Of a DNA stretch of 33,986 nucleotides, positions 14,639-21,531 are shown in pieces (the stretch's first letter is position 1; each line of letters starts with the position of its first letter). Source of the stretch: Shewanella surugensis (GTDB lineage Bacteria; Pseudomonadota; Gammaproteobacteria; Enterobacterales; Shewanellaceae). Location: assembly GCF_023284005.1 (NCBI RefSeq), contig NZ_JAKIKS010000059.1, positions 1 to 33,986 on the forward strand. Direction: 5' to 3'. A program made the position numbers and the translations under genes. Under the pieces are notes generated by a model, which saw only the letters and a list, made by a program, of their open reading frames with translations, made no database searches and was not told the origin of the DNA.

Positions 14639-15573
14639 TATTCTAATATCACTTCATGGCGATAAGGGATAGCAGCTTGAGCGCCGTGGCGAGTCACTGT
14701 GATCCCTGCGGCTTGATTGGCAAAACGAATGGCTTGATGTAAGTGTAAGCCTTCAGCGAGCCCGACCATCAAGCCTCCGTTAAAGGTATCGCCTGCGGCA
14801 ACCGTATCAATGGCCGTGACGGTCGGGGTTGGAATAAGCTGGCCTGTCTTTTTTTCACTGGCATTGGCAGCTTGCTCACTCACATAAGCCCCTTGGCTGC
14901 CCAGTGTGATGATGACACACTTTATGCCAGCGAGGTGTAACACGTCGGCAGCTTGTTGCGCGCTATGGTTATCGATGACGTCAATACCAGTTAATTTATA
15001 GGCTTCAGTTTCGTTTGGCGTGATAATATCCACCAAAGCAAGCAGTTTTGCACTCAGTTTTATCGCGGGCGCAGGGTTGAGTATGGTGTGGCATTGATGT
15101 TTCTTAGCCAATACTAAGGCTTGCTGGACCGTTTCTATCGGGGTTTCTAATTGCACTAGCAAGTGATTAGCCTTTGAAAATAAGGCTTCTTGTTTGATTA
15201 GCATATGAGGTAACAAACAGGCATTGGCGCCCGCATTGACGGCGATACAATTTTCCCCTTGATTATCGATAAAAATCATTGCACTGCCGGTATTTTCATT
15301 GTCGATAAAGGAGAGGGCATCGAGTGTTAATCCCTCTTTTTTCCAAGATGTACACATGGTTTGTGCTGTGGGATCTTTGCCTAATGCACTGATAAAATGA
15401 ACGTCCGTTGCGCCAAGACATAAACGCGCGCTGGCGACGGCTTGATTAGCCCCTTTGCCGCCAAATTGGACTCGATAGTCTTGCGTTATACGGGTTTCTC
15501 CTGCTTTGGGGAGCTGCTCAACTCGCATAACATGATCGATATTACTGCTGCCTAAGATCAGAAGTGTCGTCAT
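14638..15573 (-). CDS. Ribokinase-like PfkB-family carbohydrate kinase
   Basis: A 311-residue PfkB kinase of ribokinase length. Signature 1 is FGGKGANQAVASARL (37-51), with NxDH near the N-terminus (N11-H14) as in ribokinase. Signature 2 is DTVAAGDTFNGG with catalytic base D262 and the AAGD anion hole. It phosphorylates a sugar or nucleoside using ATP. No RbsD, Rbs ABC transporter or nucleosidase gene is nearby; instead an AspT-type transporter and a Gfo/Idh/MocA enzyme follow, so the substrate may not be ribose, and I leave the symbol blank although rbsK is the nearest name. The likely promoter and operators lie in 15574-15850, including a LacI-family-like palindrome. Confidence 0.88.
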   Translation of the reverse strand: MTTLLILGSSNIDHVMRVEQLPKAGETRITQDYRVQFGGKGANQAVASARLCLGATDVHFISALGKDPTAQTMCTSWKKEGLTLDALSFIDNENTGSAMIFIDNQGENCIAVNAGANACLLPHMLIKQEALFSKANHLLVQLETPIETVQQALVLAKKHQCHTILNPAPAIKLSAKLLALVDIITPNETEAYKLTGIDVIDNHSAQQAADVLHLAGIKCVIITLGSQGAYVSEQAANASEKKTGQLIPTPTVTAIDTVAAGDTFNGGLMVGLAEGLHLHQAIRFANQAAGITVTRHGAQAAIPYRHEVILE

Positions 15574-15839
15574 TTATAGTAACTCTTTATGGTTAATGAT
15601 TTTCTAGGTGTATCTTATTGTGCTGAAGATACAAGTGCTATTCAAATGACAATTAAATTGAGGCGTCTTTAGTTGTCGGCTCGATTTCAGTCATCATTAG
15701 GGACGAGAAAAATCATCGATTGATTGTTAGCCTTTAGTCGATACTTTATAATGCCGCGAAATCATATATGTATAAGTGTATAAAATGATTTATAGAAGAA
15801 TAATAGAGGCGTATTCTATTCATTCTCGTTTTTTATGTA

Positions 15840-15849
15840 ACGTTAACGT
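15840..15849. promoter_or_regulatory. Perfect palindrome ACGTTAACGT, operator-like
   Basis: A ten-base perfect palindrome about 270 bases upstream of the kinase gene and 56 upstream of the riboswitch. AACGTT cores with a central CG are common in LacI-family operators, which often control sugar-kinase operons; no such regulator is encoded in the window. Confidence 0.3.
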
Positions 15850-15854
15850 CGAAT

Positions 15855-15880
15855 ATTGATTTTATAAAATAAAAATCAAT
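15855..15880. repeat. AT-rich inverted repeat upstream of the riboswitch
   Basis: ATTGATTTT (15855-15863) and AAAATCAAT (15872-15880) are perfect 9-base arms around an AT loop. It lies where the btuB promoter is expected, so it could be an operator or part of the promoter. Confidence 0.4.
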
Positions 15881-15905
15881 CAATGTTAGGTGGTAACTGT
15901 CAGTT

Positions 15906-16073
15906 TTTAAGGTGCCGAATGTCGTTTATTATAGAACATTTGGATAATCGGGAAGTCTGTGAAAGTCAGGCACTGCCCCCGCAACGGTAAAGATGAATAA
16001 GCGAGCTTGATGAGCATTTTACTATGCCATTAACCATGATGCTTTTGATTCAAGTCCGGAGACCGGCCTTAAA
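15906..16073 (+). promoter_or_regulatory. Cobalamin (adenosylcobalamin-type) riboswitch
   Basis: Conserved blocks appear in order: GGTGCC near the 5' end, GGGAAGTCTGTGAAA, CACTGCCCCCGCAACGGTAA, and the B12 box AAGTCCGGAGACCGGCC (16052-16068). The outer P1 helix is visible as TTTAAGG (15906-15912) pairing with CCTTAAA (16067-16073). Binding of a cobalamin normally shuts down the downstream gene, here btuB, about 200 bases on. No clear terminator stem with a T-run follows the aptamer, so control is more likely at translation or in the long 16074-16275 stretch. Confidence 0.95.
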
Positions 16074-16275
16074 GATGATTTCGATGATTTCGGTGGGCAG
16101 ATCTCGAGATGCGATAAGATAATAAAATAATAATAGTTTTAGTTACTCAGAGATGTGTTTTGTGATGAGCTCTGTCATGAGGGCCTATTGATAAATGAGT
16201 GATGAGAACGGGATGCCATTTTATTGCTCTTAGCGTGACAATTTGCTCCGTTTATCCTTTGGGAGAAAAAGGTAA

Positions 16276-18357
16276 ATGGGAATACAAGTAACAAAGCTGG
16301 CGCAATGTGTGGGCCAAAAATATATACACCCATCTATGTTAGCGCTGACATTATTGTCTTCAGCCTTATCTTCAATACTGCTATCTCCAACGGCGTTTGC
16401 AGCCGAGAATAGCACTGAAGAGACCGCATCGAGCGAGAAGCAAGTTAAGCAAACACCGTTGGCCTATCCAACAGAAAGTAATATCGATGAGGTGATCACG
16501 GTGATTGGTCGTGTTGATACTACCCCATTAAATATCGCTGCTAATGTGAATGTTATTGACAGTGTGGATATTGCCTTGAGTGGGGCTACCACGTTAACGG
16601 ATGTATTACGGGGCCAAAGCGGCATTCAAATTACCGACAGTAATAGTGGTCCGGTATTTTCGATGCGGGGCTTTAGTGGCAGCCAAGCCAGCAATAATAC
16701 GCTTATTTTAATGGATGGTCGTCGGCTCAATAATATTGATATTGCCGCGCCAAGTGTGGGCGCTATTCCGTTAAATCAGGTGGAAAGAGTGGAGATTTTA
16801 TCCGGTAGTGCGGGCGTGTTATATGGCGATCAGGCTGTGGGGGGAGTGATTAATATTATTACCCGTTCGCCTGACGATACTGGCGGTAATGTTCAACTCT
16901 TGGCGGGGAATTACGGTACCTATGAAGGCCGAGCCGACGTGTCGGCTAAAATTAACGATGAGTGGAGCGTTTATTTAGCGGGCAGTCAAAATGAAAGTGA
17001 TAACTACCGCAAACATAATAGTAATAATACCGGATCGATTTTAGGCCGCTTGCAATATCAAACAGCAAGTGATGATTTTTTTGTCGAAACCAGTTATTAC
17101 GATAATAAGCAAGATTTACCCGGCGCGTTAACAGCCACTGAATACCAAGATGATCCTCGTCAAGTGGGTAGCAGCCAAGGTGAGCAGCACGAAATGACCA
17201 GTGCGAGTCGCAGTGGTTACCGTCATCAACTCAATAGCACCTGGGCATTGTCAACGGATGTGACTTACACAGATTCGTTAATTAACGCCAGTTCGACCTC
17301 TGTTTATGGCACCAGTATTTTAAGAAATGAGCGTTCTTTATTAGAGTTGCAACCTAAAGTGACGGCGAGTTTCCCTAACGGGAAAGGGAATATCAATCTT
17401 ATCTCGGGTATCGATTACAACTTAGGCAATGCTAAATTTACAGGCACTTATATCAACCGAGAAGATAAGCAAAACATGGCTAGCGTGTATAGCCAAGTCA
17501 CTGTGCCGTTAACCTCATCTGTGAGTCTAGTTACGGGTGGCCGTTACGCTCATGTCAAAGATGATTTAACCGATAATTCGGTTTACCCCGATGGCGTGGA
17601 TCTTAATAATGAGGCCACCGCCTTTGAGCTAGGCGTCAACTATCGTCCCAGCAGCGCACATCGGTTTTATCTTCGAGGTGAGAGTAATTTTCGCTTCGCT
17701 AAAGTTGATGAGCAAGCCTATACCTCAGCGGGGGTGTATGGTTTAAAACCGCAAACGGGTGAGTCTGTTGAGGCGGGCTGGGATTGGATCACCGCATACA
17801 ATACTATTAGAGTGAATCTGTATCGCCTCGACTTAGAAGATGAAATAGTGTTTGACTCGTCAGCCGACTCGCCCAGTGGTGGCTTTTTCCCCGGCGCCAA
17901 TGTGAATGCCGATGCATCGAGGCGTTATGGCTTAAGCCTTGATTGGGATTGGCAAGTGGCATCGATATGGCAAGTCGGTCTTGATTATAGTTATATCGAC
18001 GCTGAATTTACCCATGGCGAGAACAAAGGCAAAGCGCTGTCTTGGGTGGCAAAACATTCAGGAAGAGCCTTTACCAGTGTCGATCTGACAGATGATTTAC
18101 AAGCGTTTGTTGAAGCTGTGTATACAGGTAGACAATATTTAGATGGCGATAATAGCAACAGTGGTCCAAAACTCAGCAGTTATACACTGACCAATATTGC
18201 GCTTAACTATAACCTTAATGATTGGTTAGCCAGTATTCGCGTGGATAACTTGTTTAATCAAAAGTATGTCAGCGCAGGTTATTATAGTTATGGAACAGGG
18301 TATTACTATTCTGGTACTGAAAGAATGTTGACCGTGTCGGCCAGTTATCGGTTTTAG
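16276..18357 (+). CDS. btuB: TonB-dependent vitamin B12 receptor BtuB
   Basis: A 693-residue outer-membrane receptor for cobalamin. A signal peptide ends near 42/43 (SPTAFA), the TonB box is DEVITVIG (71-78), and a plug domain follows (ATTLTDVLRGQSGIQ, MRGFSG, LNQVERVEILSGSAGVLYG, GGVINIIT). The rest is a beta-barrel ending in the aromatic SASYRF needed for BAM assembly. The cobalamin riboswitch upstream supports BtuB over other siderophore-type receptors. The start at 16276 has AAAAGG close by and GGGAG further up; an internal ATG (M21) would still leave a signal peptide and cannot be excluded. No BtuCDF genes follow. Confidence 0.9.
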   Translation: MGIQVTKLAQCVGQKYIHPSMLALTLLSSALSSILLSPTAFAAENSTEETASSEKQVKQTPLAYPTESNIDEVITVIGRVDTTPLNIAANVNVIDSVDIALSGATTLTDVLRGQSGIQITDSNSGPVFSMRGFSGSQASNNTLILMDGRRLNNIDIAAPSVGAIPLNQVERVEILSGSAGVLYGDQAVGGVINIITRSPDDTGGNVQLLAGNYGTYEGRADVSAKINDEWSVYLAGSQNESDNYRKHNSNNTGSILGRLQYQTASDDFFVETSYYDNKQDLPGALTATEYQDDPRQVGSSQGEQHEMTSASRSGYRHQLNSTWALSTDVTYTDSLINASSTSVYGTSILRNERSLLELQPKVTASFPNGKGNINLISGIDYNLGNAKFTGTYINREDKQNMASVYSQVTVPLTSSVSLVTGGRYAHVKDDLTDNSVYPDGVDLNNEATAFELGVNYRPSSAHRFYLRGESNFRFAKVDEQAYTSAGVYGLKPQTGESVEAGWDWITAYNTIRVNLYRLDLEDEIVFDSSADSPSGGFFPGANVNADASRRYGLSLDWDWQVASIWQVGLDYSYIDAEFTHGENKGKALSWVAKHSGRAFTSVDLTDDLQAFVEAVYTGRQYLDGDNSNSGPKLSSYTLTNIALNYNLNDWLASIRVDNLFNQKYVSAGYYSYGTGYYYSGTERMLTVSASYRF

Positions 18358-18379
18358 TTAGTCATTTTCGATAAAATAA

Positions 18380-18399
18380 GCCCCCAAATATTTGGGGGC
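18380..18399. terminator. Convergent terminator between btuB and the beta-barrel gene
   Basis: A perfect 20-base palindrome: GCCCCCAAA (18380-18388), TA, TTTGGGGGC (18391-18399). On the reverse strand it is followed by TTATTTTAT, so it best serves the leftward beta-barrel gene; on the + strand no T-run follows but the hairpin lies just after the btuB stop. Confidence 0.8.
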
Positions 18400-18448
18400 A
18401 AAACACAGCAGAACTCAATCAAATGAGACTGACGGTAACAACGACATT

Positions 18449-19150
18449 TTAAAAGGTGTAATGTAACCCTAGGCTAAATTGTGACAGTGTCGTATCAAGC
18501 TTACCTTCATCATAATCTGAATAGACATGATTATTTTCCAAATCGACTTTGGTGTAGTCATAGCCCAAGCGAAGGGTAAGGTGTGTGTTAATAGATACAT
18601 CCATACCTGCGCCTAAGATGTAACCCCAGCCATCATAGCTATCAGACACACTGCTGTTCGACATATAATAAAGCGTATCGTTATCATAATAATAATAGCT
18701 ATCAGTCAGTGTGGTATGGGTATTGACGGTCATTTTTGTGTAGCTGATCCCCGCTTTGGCAAATACAGATAAGGTATCATTGAGCTGCCAATTAAATTTG
18801 GGGGTTAAATTTACACTTGTTGCTGAATGTTTAGTTTTTTTATTAGTAGAAATAGTATCAAGAGATCCATCTTCATATATATTTATGTAGACATTTTCAT
18901 TTATATTATAATCTTCATTAATATTATAATCAGCCGTTTTCGAGATTTTTCCTTCTAAAGCAAACCAGTTTGTAAATTGATAACCCATGTATAAGCCATA
19001 GCTGTTCGCATGTTCATTGATTGGGGTTTTGGCAATTTTTAATTGAGTGGCACCAAATTCGGCACCGAGATAAAAGCCTTCGGTGCTTGCGGCTGCGGAA
19101 TTGATGTTGCCGGTAGCCAACATTAAGGCAGCGATAGTGAATTTTTTCAT
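18449..19150 (-). CDS. Outer-membrane beta-barrel protein (OmpA-N/porin-like family)
   Basis: A 233-residue protein with a signal peptide (MKKFTIAALMLATGN, cleavage near SAAA/STEG). The mature part begins FYLGAEFGATQL and ends in the beta-signal LSQFSLGLHYTF, as in the 8-strand outer-membrane beta-barrel family (OMP_b-brl), with typical strand segments SYGLYMGYQFTNWFALEGK, LSVFAKAGISYTK and GWGYILGAGMDVSI. One loop (about residues 72-90) carries a duplicated DYNINE unit, and another is Tyr/Asp-rich. The ligand or role is unknown. It stands alone, ending at a terminator shared with btuB. Confidence 0.82.
   Translation of the reverse strand: MKKFTIAALMLATGNINSAAASTEGFYLGAEFGATQLKIAKTPINEHANSYGLYMGYQFTNWFALEGKISKTADYNINEDYNINENVYINIYEDGSLDTISTNKKTKHSATSVNLTPKFNWQLNDTLSVFAKAGISYTKMTVNTHTTLTDSYYYYDNDTLYYMSNSSVSDSYDGWGYILGAGMDVSINTHLTLRLGYDYTKVDLENNHVYSDYDEGKLDTTLSQFSLGLHYTF
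18890..18931 (-). repeat. Short in-frame repeat coding DYNINE-DYNINE in a barrel loop
   Basis: Two adjacent 18-base AT-rich units (reverse strand, each with GATTATAATATTAATGAA-like sequence) encode the same six residues and a third diverged unit follows. As the unit is a multiple of three, copy change would alter loop length without breaking the frame. Confidence 0.55.
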
Positions 19151-19643
19151 AGTTGTTTAGTCAATTACTTCAATGTTAAATCATTTAAGGCGGCGGAGGT
19201 TAACATTATAAATTTACAATTCAAACACTATATACACTAAAGTATTAATATGTAACGCATTAATGAGGGGGTGTTTGAGCTATCAATATTAATGATAATT
19301 GTGATAGAGAGATTTTTTCATCAAAATGAAAAAATGGTCGCTTTAGGCTGTTAGTGGTTACTTTGCGATCAATTTTATCACTTATGTTAAATGAGTCTAA
19401 AGTGATTGGGATTTATACCCATAAGCATGCAATGTATAAATTGGCGTTTATGATTGAATTTTAATGGTAATAATAATGAGTTTGAATGGTAAATTTGTAT
19501 TTAAATCCTATTTTTAGCCCCTAAAGTAGGTGAAACTTGTTAAGCTAGATAAGATTAGGCGTGATCCATGTTAGTACAGGGTTTATTAATGTGGCAACGT
19601 CGTTGTTAAATAATATTAAAAATAAGAAGGTTTAAAACTTCAG
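19151..19643. other. AT-rich intergenic region, divergent promoters
   Basis: About 490 bases with no gene, between the leftward beta-barrel gene and the rightward HDOD gene. It includes a 9-base perfect inverted repeat, TTTTTTCAT (19313-19321) and ATGAAAAAA (19326-19334), and ATTAAT-type repeats around 19240-19265. Immediately before the HDOD start, GAAGGTTT and AAAACTTC (19626-19641) can pair with one mismatch over the Shine-Dalgarno. No specific regulator site is recognised. Confidence 0.5.
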
Positions 19644-20378
19644 ATGACAGATCTTGAGCAGCAGGTATTTACTCAAGTACATGCAATTATTGGCAATGAA
19701 GAGCAAGTAATTGGACGTAGAGGGATCCTAATTCCTTTAAAAAAAGCCATTATCGCAGAGAGCGATGTACGCAATGTGATTGATATTGTGTCATCCGATC
19801 CTGCTTTATCGGCACATTTATTATGGCGCAGTCACTGTGCCGATTGTGTGGGGTTTGGGACTCACCGAAATCGTTCTCTAAAAGATGCCTTAGTGCGTTT
19901 AGGGCAGATTAATATTTATCGTTATGCTTTTAGTTTTTATTTAAAAGAGCGATTAGATGAATTGGCTGAACCTTATAAAAAATTGGTACAAGGTTATTGG
20001 ACCTTGACGGAAGATATTGCGGCGGAGGCGTTGGATAGCTTACAACGCTTTAAAGGTAAAGGTATTAATCCTGATGAAGTTCAAACATTAGCGTTATTCA
20101 GCGTGTTTGGTGAAATCATCGTATTGAGTGCATTTGCTTATTTAAACGATAATGCGCTTAAGCCTTATCCATTAGGGGTATTAAAATCTTTGATTGATAA
20201 TCACCAACAAACTTTGACGCTACAAGCTTTTGCGGCGTTAGGGTTAGATGATGATTTACGGGATGAGTTTATGATTGCGCATAACTTACAAAAAGCCACA
20301 GAGCCTTACTCTGCGGGTATGATTTTGCAAACCATTTTAGAAAAACGGAATTTGTTACTCAACCCCAAGATTAAATAG
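19644..20378 (+). CDS. HDOD-domain protein
   Basis: A 244-residue cytoplasmic protein. Residues about 25-200 match the HDOD domain: VIDIVSSDPALSAHLLWRSH (45-64), then RSLKDALVRLGQINIYRY (77-94), equivalent to the family's itSveqAi-LG-l block. HDOD proteins are catalytically inactive relatives of HD phosphohydrolases and usually work in signalling, often with EAL or GGDEF proteins. This one has only the HDOD domain and no adjacent partner. The Shine-Dalgarno AGAAGG is about 12 bases from the ATG, somewhat far, and can be covered by a small hairpin (19626-19641). It ends at a terminator facing metR. Confidence 0.8.
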   Translation: MTDLEQQVFTQVHAIIGNEEQVIGRRGILIPLKKAIIAESDVRNVIDIVSSDPALSAHLLWRSHCADCVGFGTHRNRSLKDALVRLGQINIYRYAFSFYLKERLDELAEPYKKLVQGYWTLTEDIAAEALDSLQRFKGKGINPDEVQTLALFSVFGEIIVLSAFAYLNDNALKPYPLGVLKSLIDNHQQTLTLQAFAALGLDDDLRDEFMIAHNLQKATEPYSAGMILQTILEKRNLLLNPKIK

Positions 20379-20398
20379 TGTTCACACGTCTTTTTAAC

Positions 20399-20431
20399 AT
20401 CGACCTCTGCTTCAATGAGAGGTCGATATTT
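20399..20431 (+). terminator. Intrinsic terminator between HDOD gene and metR
   Basis: ATCGACCTCT (20399-20408) and AGAGGTCGAT (20418-20427) form a 10-base perfect stem followed by ATTTTGT. The genes are convergent, so it may also limit metR read-through. Confidence 0.85.
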
Positions 20432-20467
20432 TGTCTCTATCAGTTTTTTCTATTTTCTATTTATTGT

Positions 20468-21358
20468 TTATTTATTAGCGCCTTCCTTTGCTACTAAATT
20501 TAACCAATCTTGGGCCAGTCGGCTATTCGCATTGTGAGGACGATATGCGCCGAATAAAGGTCTTTTGAGCCCTTCTTTTCCGAGTGTGATACTGGTTAAG
20601 CTTAAACCGTGAGCTTCTTTTATAGACCAAGAGGGTAATGCCGCTATGCCATCTTTACACGCAATGCGTTGTAGTAGCATCATAGTGAGATCGCAATGAA
20701 TTTGGGGACCGGGTTTAATGCCAGCAGGCTCCAGAAAATGGCGGTAAATATCCATTCTCTGGATAGGAACAGGATAACTTAGGATAGGAAGTCCGGTTAA
20801 TTGTGCAGGAGATACAAAAGGCTCATTCGCCAAAGGATGATCGTTTGCGATGACAAGTTTTACTTCAAAATCAAATAGATGTTGATAGGTAATAGATTGA
20901 GCTGGAACTGGATCTGAAGTGAGGACAACATCTAAATCCCCCGCTTCTAACGCATTGAGTGAGTCAAATAAGTGTCGACTCGATAAGTCTAAATTAGCCT
21001 GAGAATGATGCTCTCTAAATTGTGCCATTACTGGCATTAACCATCGAAAACAACTGTGGCATTCAATACCGACTCGCAATTGATGATTTTCGTCATCTAA
21101 TCCTTGTTTTAATTCATGTTCTGTTTCCATTACCTTAGGCAAAATATCGTTGGCGAGTTGCAGTAGTCTTACGCCTTCGGGCGTAAAGGTTAATGGTTTA
21201 CTTTTACGGACAAAAATGGCTGAGCTGATCCGAGTTTCAAGTTCTTTGATTTGATGAGACAAGGCCGATTGAGTCACAAAACGTTTGGCTGCAGCTCCTG
21301 CTAAACTACCCGTTTCTTTTAGGGCGATTAATGTGCGTAGGTGTCTAAGCTCTATCAT
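20468..21358 (-). CDS. metR: LysR-type regulator MetR
   Basis: A 296-residue LysR-family activator. The N-terminal winged HTH (MIELRHLRTLIALKETGSL, then KRFVTQSALSHQIKELE, FVRKSKPLTFTPEG) is very close to enteric MetR, and the gene is divergent from metE, the classic arrangement. MetR activates metE and related genes, with homocysteine as co-regulator, through its C-terminal substrate-binding-like domain (about 88-290, beginning LRVGIECHSC). It is somewhat shorter than E. coli MetR (317). The ATG has GGAGAG about 5 bases upstream. A dyad CATGA-N7-TCATG at 21369-21385 sits just before it and may be an autoregulatory site. Confidence 0.93.
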   Translation of the reverse strand: MIELRHLRTLIALKETGSLAGAAAKRFVTQSALSHQIKELETRISSAIFVRKSKPLTFTPEGVRLLQLANDILPKVMETEHELKQGLDDENHQLRVGIECHSCFRWLMPVMAQFREHHSQANLDLSSRHLFDSLNALEAGDLDVVLTSDPVPAQSITYQHLFDFEVKLVIANDHPLANEPFVSPAQLTGLPILSYPVPIQRMDIYRHFLEPAGIKPGPQIHCDLTMMLLQRIACKDGIAALPSWSIKEAHGLSLTSITLGKEGLKRPLFGAYRPHNANSRLAQDWLNLVAKEGANK

Positions 21359-21368
21359 TTTCTCTCCA

Positions 21369-21385
21369 CATGAATATTACTCATG
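21369..21385. promoter_or_regulatory. Possible MetR-binding dyad near the metR start
   Basis: CATGA and TCATG flank 7 bases; the core TGAATATTACTCA matches the MetR consensus TGAA-N5-TTCA at seven of eight fixed positions with the central T present. A second near-match, TGAAGCTTATTGA (21504-21516), lies just before metE. Neither is exact. Confidence 0.4.
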
Positions 21386-21431
21386 TTGCTCTTGAAATCA
21401 ATTCGATTGCGATGAATGAGACTATCACAAT

Positions 21432-21455
21432 ACACTTCTAGACGTCCAGACGCCT
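21432..21455. promoter_or_regulatory. MetJ operator: three tandem met boxes
   Basis: Three contiguous 8-mers read ACACTTCT (6/8), AGACGTCC (7/8) and AGACGCCT (7/8) against the MetJ consensus AGACGTCT. Tandem imperfect boxes are the known form of MetJ operators. Their place midway between metR and metE suggests S-adenosylmethionine/MetJ repression of one or both genes. Confidence 0.75.
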
Positions 21456-21531
21456 GTATTAACTATTTGTCATGAAATAGCAAACGGTGTGTTTAATCCA
21501 GAATGAAGCTTATTGAAATAAAGGGTATTGT

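Larger units (their letters stand above)
15574..15905. other. Divergent regulatory region between the kinase operon and btuB
   Basis: About 330 bases with no gene. It must hold the leftward kinase promoter and the rightward riboswitch/btuB promoter. It contains a 10-base perfect palindrome (15840-15849) and a 9-base inverted repeat (15855-15880), annotated separately. The rest is AT-rich with no recognised site. Confidence 0.6.
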
